Source: Verrucomicrobiales bacterium (GTDB lineage: Bacteria; Verrucomicrobiota; Verrucomicrobiia; Limisphaerales; J093). Taken from it: DNA of 64,000 nt. The notes beneath the pieces were generated by a model, which did no database searches, was not told the DNA's origin, and was given only the letters and a program-made list of their open reading frames with translations. A program made the translations under genes and the position numbers. The DNA lies in the NCBI GenBank assembly GCA_024233305.1, contig JACKPV010000042.1, positions 7,250-71,249 of the forward strand, in the 5' to 3' direction. Shown here piece after piece: positions 27,540 to 35,071 of the stretch. How positions within the stretch are numbered: the first letter of the stretch is position 1; each line of letters begins with the position of its first letter.

Positions 27540-27953
27540 TCAACCGGCCTGCGGCTTCATTTCCGCCTGCATGCGACGGAGATCGTTTTCGCAGATGCGC
27601 AGCGTGGCGAAGGAGGCCAGTTCGCGCCCCGCGGCGCGGTCCTGACGACGCACGCCCAGATGCAGGCGGCAGCCCTCGGCGCCGGGCATGTCGCCCAGGG
27701 TCTTCAAGCTCCGCGCCACCAGTTCGATCCGGGCCCGGAACAAGCCCGCACGGAAGGCCACATCGACGAGGTCCTCCCAGAACAGGACCTGGCTTCGCAC
27801 GCCCGATTTGAGGATCCCCAGAAACCCGTCCTTGGTCTGGAACTCGAGGTGCAGCCCCTCGGCCGCCGCCCGCGCCACTCCGCGACAGTCGGCGAAGCCG
27901 CCATAGGCTTCCGAGATGTGAAATGAAACGGTTGGCTCGGTGCTCGCAGTCAT
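27540..27953 (-). CDS. Conserved-looking hypothetical protein, PH-like strand pattern (137 aa)
   Basis: From ATG 27953 the 137-aa protein alternates strands with amphipathic character: TVSFHISEAYGGF, LHLEFQTKDGFLGILKSG, RSQVLFWEDLVDVAFRAGLF, RIELVARSLKTLGDMPG and CRLHLGVRRQDRAAGREL, ending in a helix ATLRICENDLRRMQAEM. The pattern of a strand-rich body, a turn and a closing helix resembles bacterial PH-like domains; this is inference. It is convergent with the aldolase gene, only 13 bases apart. The much longer frame that continues upstream on this strand is a shadow of the exoprotein gene. Confidence 0.55.
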   Translation of the reverse strand: MTASTEPTVSFHISEAYGGFADCRGVARAAAEGLHLEFQTKDGFLGILKSGVRSQVLFWEDLVDVAFRAGLFRARIELVARSLKTLGDMPGAEGCRLHLGVRRQDRAAGRELASFATLRICENDLRRMQAEMKPQAG

Positions 27954-28220
27954 GCTCTTGGTCCGCGCGCAATCTCTCCCAACGGCGGGCTCGGAGCAAG
28001 TCCCGGTTGCCGGGATGCGCCGGGCGGTGCGCGTCCCAGCGTTTTCACTCCGCTGACGGCTCAGCCCCTTTCGAGCTGGAAGAACCGGAGATGCGCAGGT
28101 GGTGATCCGGCGACCTGTGATTTCCTCGCCAACGGAAGTGACCCTGGCATACTTGTTGCGGCACCCGGTTGGAAAGCCGGCCCGGCGGGATGAACCACCG
28201 GGCGGGCGGTGCGTTGTGGC

Positions 28221-31200
28221 ATGAAGATTCTCAGCAAAGGCATTGGGATCGGGGCGGTGGCGGTGGTTGGCCTGATGGCGACCGCCGGCGAGGTGTTCCC
28301 CGAGGCGTCGTCCTGGAAGTACTTCAAGGGAGTGAGCGAGGCCTCGGCCCCGGACTCCACGGCGTGGCGCGGCGCGGACTTCGACGATTCCGGCTGGCTC
28401 GCAGGGGCGGCGCCGTTCTTCTACGACACGGCGGGCGGTTATGTCGGCAACACCGAGTTGGCGGACATGCCGGGGAGCTATGCGGGGGTGTTTCTGCGCC
28501 GGACGTTTTCGGTGACGAACCCGGAGGGCATTCAGTTGCTGACCCTCGATCTCCGCACCGACGACGGCTGTGCGGTCTGGCTCAACGGCCGGGAAGTAGC
28601 GCGCGTGGGGTTGCCCGAAGGGGAGTTGACCTTCCAGACCACCGCCCTGGACGCCAGCGGCGAGCCCAAACTGGCAAGCGTGACGATCAGCAACACCCCG
28701 GGCCTGCTGAACGTCGGGGACAATGTGCTCGCCGTGCAGGCCTGCAACGCGTCGTTGGAAGGCAGCAGTGACTTCCTGTTCGCCGCGGCCCTGGGCTCGG
28801 TCGATGACGACGCCCCGCCGGTGGTGATCGAGACGATCCCGGCGGCAGACAGCACGGTGAACGATCTGACGCTGATGGAGGTGGTGTTCGATGAAAACGT
28901 CACCGGGGTGGACGCCGCGGATCTTCGGATCAACGGGAGTCCGGCGGTGGCCGTCGAGATGCACTCGCCGCGGGACTACACGTTCAGTTTTCCGGAACCG
29001 CCCGAGGGAGTCGTCGCGCTGGCCTGGCGCAGCGACCACGGCATCACGGACCTGGCGCCGGGCCGCAATCCCTTTGCCGGTGGCGCGTGGACCGTCATCC
29101 TGGACAAGACGGTCCGGTTGTCGCGGGTGATCATTTCGGAGTTTCTGGCGGACAACGGAAACGGCATTCGGGACGAGGACGCTGATCGCGAGGATTGGAT
29201 CGAGTTGCTGAACCTCGGGCCCGATCCGCTGGACCTGGACGGGTGGTATTTGACCGACGACGGCGGCAACCTGACCAAGTGGCGGCTGCCGGCGCGGTTG
29301 CTCGACGTGAACGCTTATCTGCTGGTCTGGGCTTCGGGCAAGGATCGCGCCCCGGCGGCGGGCGAGCTGCACGCCAACTTCAAGCTCTCGAGCGGCGGCG
29401 AATACCTCGCGCTGGTCGATCCGGACGGACGCGTGGTCTCGGCCTTCGGCCCGGCCTTCCCGGAGCAACGGGAGAACATCTCGTACGGGCGCGACCGGTT
29501 GGAACCGGACCTCGTGGGCTACTTTCCCACACCAACGCCGGGCTCCCCCAATGTCTCCGGCGGCCCCGGCTTCGCGCCGGATCCGGTGTTTGACCTGGCC
29601 AGCGGACTGTATCCCGGCACGAGCCTGGAGGTGAACCTCAGCGCGCCGTCGGGCGAAATCCGCTACACCGTGAACGGCCAGTTTCCAACGGCGGCGGCGA
29701 CGCTCTACGAGGGCCCCATCCCCATCACCTCCGGAACCGTGGTCATGGCGCGGGTTTTCCAGGATGGACTGCTGCCCGGCCGGGTGGTGGCCCGGGGTTA
29801 TGGGCTGGTGGACCCGGGCCTGGTCGACTTCGACTCGAACCTGCCATTGCTCGTCATTCAACCATCGCGCACGGGCATCCCGCAGGATTCGCGGATCGTG
29901 GCGCACGTGACCGCGATCGAGCCCTTCCGCGGCCGCGCGGCCTTGCTCGGGAAACCTGCGCATCAAGGGTTGGCCCAGATCGAAATTCGCGGGCAGAGTT
30001 CGACGGGTTTTCCGAAGAAGCAGTACAACCTCGAACTGACCGACGATGCCGGGCTGGACCTCGAGGTGTCCTTGCTCGGATTGCCGGCGGAGTCGGACTG
30101 GGTGCTCAACGGCCCCTATACCGACAAGAGCCTGCTGAACAACTTCCTCGCCTACGAGCTGCACGAACAGATGGGGCACTACGCCGTGCGCCGCCGGTTC
30201 GTCGAGGTGTTCATCGACGAGAGCCGCGGGCAACTGCGGTACCCGACGGATTACCGCGGGATCTACGTGTTGCTTGAGAAGATCAAGATCGACAACCAAC
30301 GCCTGGACCTGGAGCGCCTGGGTCCCACCACCTCCGAGGAGCCCGGGATCTCGGGCGGCTACATCTTCAAGAAGGACAAGGACAGCCCCGGCGACCGCAG
30401 CTTCACGTCGAACGGCGGGGCGGGTTTTTCCCGGCAGACGCTCAAGTACCACGATCCGAAACCGGACGAAATCACCCTGCCGCAGCAGCGCTGGCTGCGG
30501 GATTATGTCAACGCCTTCGAGTCGGCGCTCTACGCCGCGGACTGGAAGACCCGCGCGGGGGCGGACCATTACTCGGCCTACATCGATGTGGACTCGTTTG
30601 TGGACAACCATTGGATCGTCGAATTCGCCAAGCAGATCGACGGCTACCGGCTGAGCAACTACCTGCACAAGGAGCGCGGCGGGAGAATCAACATGGACCC
30701 GATCTGGGATTGGAACCTGAGCTTCGGGAACGCGGACTATCTCAACGGGTGGATTGCGAGCGGCTGGTACTACTCGTTGATCAGCGAAAACCAGCATATC
30801 TGGTTGCGGCGACTGATCTCCGGGACCACGGGCGCAAACGGCACGACGGGCGATCCGGACTTCAACCAAGCCATCGCCGACCGCTGGAGCGTGTTGCGAA
30901 CCAACGTGCTGTCCGGGCCGCGGGTGACCGCTCGCGTGGATGCGATCGCCGCCTACCTCGACGAAGCCAAGGATCGCGACTTCAGTCGCTGGCCGCGCCT
31001 CAACACCTACGTTTGGCCCAACCCCCGCATCTACATCGTCCCGACCTACGCCCAGATCATCGCCAACAAGAAGCAATGGATCGCGGACCGGTTTGCCTGG
31101 ATCGACAGCCAGTTCCTGCCGGTTCCGCAACTCAGCCGCCCGGGAGGGCCGGTGCCTCATGGCTTTCCGGTGAGTGTGACCGCGCCGACCGGGAACATCT

Positions 31201-33545
31201 ATTACACCCTCGACGGCAGCGATCCGCGGCGGTCGGGGGGCGGCATCAGCGCGCAGGCGCGGATGTATCAGGGATCGGTGCCGGTCGATCAAAACCGCCG
31301 TCTCGTGGCGCGCGCCTTGCAGGGCAACCGTTGGAGCGGCCCCACCGCGGCGACGTTCGTCGTGGATTCGCTGCCCTTGCGCATCACTGAAATCATGTAC
31401 CATCCGGCGCCGCCTCCGCCGGGAAACACAAACGACGTTTCCAACTTCGAGTTCATCGAACTGCTCAACACCGGAACCACCCCGGTGGCACTGGCCGGCT
31501 ATCGCTTCGTCGCGGGCATCCAGTTCGATTTCAGCACGGGCACCGTCACCTCGCTGGCTCCCGGAGCCCGGGTGCTGGTCGTGCGCAACCGGGCGTCGTT
31601 CGAGGAGCGCTACGGCGCGAATGCCGCGGTTACGGGCGAGTTCACGGGCTCGCTCGACAACGCGGGCGAACGATTGCGGCTGGTCGGTCCAATGCAGGAG
31701 GAAGTGCAGGACTTCGCGTTCAACGACCGTTGGTACCCCGCCACCGACGGCCTCGGGTTTGCGCTGACGCCGGTCAATCCGCTGGCGGACCAGGCGGCGT
31801 TGGATTCATCCGCCGGCTGGTCAGCGGGGCGGGTTCCGGGCGGCACACCCGGCGGGCCGGAACCCGTGGTCGCACCGTTGCCGGTCGTGGTCGTCAACGA
31901 AGTGCTCACCCACACGGACGCGCCGCAGGTGGACGCGATCGAGCTGTTCAATCCGGCCGCCGAAGCGGTGGACGTCAGCGGCTGGTTCCTGTCCGACGAT
32001 TTCCGCGCCCCGAAATACCGGCTGCCCGCCGGCAGCGTGATCCCCAGTCAGGGCTTCCTGGTGGTCGACGAAACGGACTTCAACCCGGGACTCGGGGGAA
32101 CCAACGAGTTCAACCTGCGCTCCTCCGGCGATGAGGTTTACCTGTATTCGGCGGATGCGTCGGGTGCATTGACCGGGTATGTGCAGGGGTTCGAGTTCGG
32201 CGCGGCCTTGAATGGTGTCTCGTTCGGACGGTATGCGACCACCGATGGCGCCGGGCATTTCGTGGCCCAATCGCAAACGACCCTCGGCGGCCCGAATGCC
32301 GGTCCGCGGGTCGGGCCGGTCGTGATCAGCGAGGTCATGTATCATCCGCCGGATGTGCCCGCGAACGGCGCCCTCTGGGACGCGCCCGAGGACGAGTACA
32401 TCGAACTGCTGAACCTCACCGATGCCATCGTGCCGCTCTACGATCCGAACGCGGACACCAACACCTGGCGCCTGCGGGATGCCGTGGATTTCACGTTTCC
32501 CATGGGGCAGCACCTGTCGGCGCGCGAGCGCGTCCTGGTGGTCCGCTTCGATCCGGTGACGGATGCCGCGTCCGCCAGTGCCTTCCGCGCGAAATATCGG
32601 GTGCCGGTCGGGGTGCGGATGTTCGGCCCCTGGGACGGCAAGCTGGACAATGGCGGTGAACCCATCGAACTCATCCAGCCGGACCAGGTGCGCTTCTACA
32701 CGAACGCGCCCGTCACCACGGCGGTGCTGGTGGACCGCGTTCGCTATCGGGACGATCCCCCGTGGCCGTCCGGTGCCGACGGTGTGGGCTTCGCGCTCCA
32801 GCGTGTGGACGAGTCGGCTTACGGCGACGAATCCTCGAACTGGATCGCCGCCGCGCCCACCCCCGGGACCGGCGCGCCCTTGCCGGAAGCGCCGCGCATT
32901 CTCGCCGGGCCGACGGATGTCGTCACGCAGGCCGCTGAGAACGTGGCCTTGCAGGTGGTGGCGGAGGGGAGCGGGCCGCTGAATTTTCAATGGCGTCTGG
33001 ACGGCAGCAACCTGCCGGGGGCGACGGCTGCCACGCTCCTGTTGCCGGCGATTCAACAGGCCCAGGCGGGCCGCTATCAGGTGGTCGTCTTCAACGCCGG
33101 CGGGGCCACTTCCAGCGGGCTGGCGCAGGTGACGGTGATCGCGCCGGGCCTGGACTCCGATGCCGACGGGATGGACGACCTTTACGAGGTGACTTACCGC
33201 CTGGATCCGCTCGATCCGAACGATGTCGGGCTCGACCCGGACGGCGACGGGGTCCGCAACGACGCCGAATGCGTGGCGGGCACCGATCCACGCGACCCGG
33301 ACAGCTACCTGCGTTTTGAGGGAATCGATACGACCGGGCCGACGCGGATCGAGTTCGCGGCCGCCGCCAACCGTGCCTACGGTGTCTACTACCGCGACGA
33401 TCTGCACACCGGCGGATGGCTGTTGCTTGAGCGGATCCCGGTTCTTTCGGCGGGCTCACTCGCGCGGCGGACGGTGACGGTCGTGGATCCGGCAAGCCCG
33501 GCGCCGCCACGACGTTTCTACCATCTCCAGGCCCGGGTGCGCTGA
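28221..33545 (+). CDS. Giant secreted CotH/lamin-tail-domain protein
   Basis: The 1774-aa protein begins at ATG 28221 with a signal peptide (KILSKGIGIGAVAVVGLMATAG). Domains in order: an N-terminal galactose-binding-like sandwich (DDGCAVWLNGREVAR), an Ig-like segment, lamin tail domain 1 (~300), a CotH kinase-like domain (~590-900, RGQSSTGFPKKQYNL), a chitobiase-type strand repeat (~985, GNIYYTLDGSDP), three more lamin tail domains (~1050, ~1220, ~1366), an Ig-like domain (~1557) and an acidic calcium-type loop DSDADGMDDLYE (~1645). CotH can phosphorylate proteins in spore coats; in this phylum it occurs in large surface or secreted proteins of unknown role. No sorting signal is seen at the C-terminus. 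It stands alone as a transcription unit. Confidence 0.9.
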   Translation: MKILSKGIGIGAVAVVGLMATAGEVFPEASSWKYFKGVSEASAPDSTAWRGADFDDSGWLAGAAPFFYDTAGGYVGNTELADMPGSYAGVFLRRTFSVTNPEGIQLLTLDLRTDDGCAVWLNGREVARVGLPEGELTFQTTALDASGEPKLASVTISNTPGLLNVGDNVLAVQACNASLEGSSDFLFAAALGSVDDDAPPVVIETIPAADSTVNDLTLMEVVFDENVTGVDAADLRINGSPAVAVEMHSPRDYTFSFPEPPEGVVALAWRSDHGITDLAPGRNPFAGGAWTVILDKTVRLSRVIISEFLADNGNGIRDEDADREDWIELLNLGPDPLDLDGWYLTDDGGNLTKWRLPARLLDVNAYLLVWASGKDRAPAAGELHANFKLSSGGEYLALVDPDGRVVSAFGPAFPEQRENISYGRDRLEPDLVGYFPTPTPGSPNVSGGPGFAPDPVFDLASGLYPGTSLEVNLSAPSGEIRYTVNGQFPTAAATLYEGPIPITSGTVVMARVFQDGLLPGRVVARGYGLVDPGLVDFDSNLPLLVIQPSRTGIPQDSRIVAHVTAIEPFRGRAALLGKPAHQGLAQIEIRGQSSTGFPKKQYNLELTDDAGLDLEVSLLGLPAESDWVLNGPYTDKSLLNNFLAYELHEQMGHYAVRRRFVEVFIDESRGQLRYPTDYRGIYVLLEKIKIDNQRLDLERLGPTTSEEPGISGGYIFKKDKDSPGDRSFTSNGGAGFSRQTLKYHDPKPDEITLPQQRWLRDYVNAFESALYAADWKTRAGADHYSAYIDVDSFVDNHWIVEFAKQIDGYRLSNYLHKERGGRINMDPIWDWNLSFGNADYLNGWIASGWYYSLISENQHIWLRRLISGTTGANGTTGDPDFNQAIADRWSVLRTNVLSGPRVTARVDAIAAYLDEAKDRDFSRWPRLNTYVWPNPRIYIVPTYAQIIANKKQWIADRFAWIDSQFLPVPQLSRPGGPVPHGFPVSVTAPTGNIYYTLDGSDPRRSGGGISAQARMYQGSVPVDQNRRLVARALQGNRWSGPTAATFVVDSLPLRITEIMYHPAPPPPGNTNDVSNFEFIELLNTGTTPVALAGYRFVAGIQFDFSTGTVTSLAPGARVLVVRNRASFEERYGANAAVTGEFTGSLDNAGERLRLVGPMQEEVQDFAFNDRWYPATDGLGFALTPVNPLADQAALDSSAGWSAGRVPGGTPGGPEPVVAPLPVVVVNEVLTHTDAPQVDAIELFNPAAEAVDVSGWFLSDDFRAPKYRLPAGSVIPSQGFLVVDETDFNPGLGGTNEFNLRSSGDEVYLYSADASGALTGYVQGFEFGAALNGVSFGRYATTDGAGHFVAQSQTTLGGPNAGPRVGPVVISEVMYHPPDVPANGALWDAPEDEYIELLNLTDAIVPLYDPNADTNTWRLRDAVDFTFPMGQHLSARERVLVVRFDPVTDAASASAFRAKYRVPVGVRMFGPWDGKLDNGGEPIELIQPDQVRFYTNAPVTTAVLVDRVRYRDDPPWPSGADGVGFALQRVDESAYGDESSNWIAAAPTPGTGAPLPEAPRILAGPTDVVTQAAENVALQVVAEGSGPLNFQWRLDGSNLPGATAATLLLPAIQQAQAGRYQVVVFNAGGATSSGLAQVTVIAPGLDSDADGMDDLYEVTYRLDPLDPNDVGLDPDGDGVRNDAECVAGTDPRDPDSYLRFEGIDTTGPTRIEFAAAANRAYGVYYRDDLHTGGWLLLERIPVLSAGSLARRTVTVVDPASPAPPRRFYHLQARVR

Positions 33546-34922
33546 TCAGGGCGGATAAGTTCCGGGACGGCGGTGACGTGGCTGCAGGGAGCGCCATTCG
33601 CCCACCCACCAAAGGGGCTGGCGTTCGGCCAGGTCGATCGTCGCGTGAAACACTCCGGTGGCCCCGCCGCTGGTGGCGAGCACGCGGCCCAACGGATCGA
33701 TCACCAGACTGTCGCCGTCGTAGACAGAGGTCACCAGATACACCCCATTGTCCCGCGCGCGCGTGCGACAAACCGTCCGGCCTTCCACACGCCCGTCCGC
33801 ATCGGCGAAGGTCGTTCCCCAGGTTGGCGCGAGCACGATTTCCGCGCCGCGCCCGGCCAGAATGCGGGTCGTTTCCGGGAAGAAATAGTCGTAACAGATC
33901 TGGATCCCGACCACGCCGAAATCGGTTTGAAACACCGGATAGTCGTCGCCAGGGGTGATGCCCTTCCGCCATTCCTCACGGGGCAGATGCACCTTTCGAT
34001 AGCGACCGGCAAGTTCTCCGTCCCGGTTCAGGAGCACCGCGGTGTTGTACAACGTCGGCCCGTCGCGCTCCATGACGCCCGCCACGATCCACAGCCGGTT
34101 GCGTCGCGCGGCTTCGCCCAGGCGCCGGACGGTGGGGCCGGGAACCGGTTCGGCCACCGCGCTCGTGGTCGCCGGTGTGCCGACGGAGAGAATCGCCTCC
34201 GAAAGGCAGACGATGTCCAGCCCCAGCCGGCCCGCGGCGTCGACCTGCTCGCACCATAGCTCGAGGTTCCGCTCGGGCGTCGAGTTGAAGGGACGCAGAT
34301 ACACGGCGCCCACCTTGACCCGTCGCGGAGCCGGCGCCTCCGCCGGTCGAACGCTGGCGGCGCGCCAAACCACGGTCCCTTCGTGCAACCAACGGGTTTC
34401 GAGCGAGAGCCGCAGCCGGGTGGCGTCGGCAGGCGCCACCAGGATTTCCGAGAAGCGGCCTTCCCCGTCCTGCAGCCGGGGGCCGTTCACCAGGATTCCG
34501 GCGGGGTGCAGCGGGCCGGCATCGGTCATCCACTCCACCCGGACCATGACCGAGGAAAGCGGCTCGGCGACGCCCGCGATCCGGCAGCGCGCGGTTACGG
34601 CGTAGGCGCGGCCGCCGTGGATGCCGTCGATGGTTTGCTGCAGCCCGCCCGCTGCGAACGGGCGGTCGGGCGACCCGAAGCGCCAGCCGGCGGGGGTAGC
34701 CTCCCCCTTCAAGCGGGCCGTTTCCCACTCGGCCTCCCAGACGAGCCATCCTTCAGCAAGGGCCTGTCCGTCTTCCCGGACGATCCCGGGGTGGCGGATC
34801 AGCTCCTTCCCATCCGGACCCGCAGGTCCGGCGCCTTGTCCCGTCGGGATCGTGAGAAGGGCAGGGAGAAACAGTCGGGCGAGCCGGACCACGGCGACGC
34901 GCTCGGAGGAACGGGACTTCAT
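33546..34922 (-). CDS. Exported nitrilase-superfamily (carbon-nitrogen hydrolase) protein
   Basis: The 458-aa protein from ATG 34922 has a signal peptide (VAVVRLARLFLPALLTIPTG), then a beta-rich region of ~170 residues resembling a carbohydrate-binding sandwich (RLRLSLETRWLHEGTVVW). The nitrilase domain follows with the catalytic triad: Glu in DIVCLSEAIL, Lys in GRYRKVHLPREEW and Cys in GIQICYDYFFPE. The family hydrolyses amides or nitriles, or transfers acyl groups. Secretion and the extra N-terminal domain suggest action on an external amide. The start at 34922 was chosen for the signal peptide; 103 upstream codons are open but lie opposite the helicase gene promoter. It is convergent and adjacent (no gap) to the exoprotein gene. 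Confidence 0.82.
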   Translation of the reverse strand: MKSRSSERVAVVRLARLFLPALLTIPTGQGAGPAGPDGKELIRHPGIVREDGQALAEGWLVWEAEWETARLKGEATPAGWRFGSPDRPFAAGGLQQTIDGIHGGRAYAVTARCRIAGVAEPLSSVMVRVEWMTDAGPLHPAGILVNGPRLQDGEGRFSEILVAPADATRLRLSLETRWLHEGTVVWRAASVRPAEAPAPRRVKVGAVYLRPFNSTPERNLELWCEQVDAAGRLGLDIVCLSEAILSVGTPATTSAVAEPVPGPTVRRLGEAARRNRLWIVAGVMERDGPTLYNTAVLLNRDGELAGRYRKVHLPREEWRKGITPGDDYPVFQTDFGVVGIQICYDYFFPETTRILAGRGAEIVLAPTWGTTFADADGRVEGRTVCRTRARDNGVYLVTSVYDGDSLVIDPLGRVLATSGGATGVFHATIDLAERQPLWWVGEWRSLQPRHRRPGTYPP

Positions 34923-35071
34923 GCCGGGCAGCCTCGGAGAATCCCCTCGGTGGGTCAACTCCCCGCCGATTGTCCGACCTTCGTCCGGGGGCGTTGGGGT
35001 TGGCGTTGGCCGTGGGTATTCGCGAAGCTTGGACAGGGCCCCGCGGGCCGGCGTATCCTGCCGCCGAACAC

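Noticed and set aside
27540..31403. Open frame of 1287 codons on the minus strand
   Set aside because: Only its last 138 codons (from 27953) look like a protein; the rest lies opposite the CotH/lamin-tail gene and has the arginine/histidine/glutamine-rich composition of a GC-rich shadow frame.
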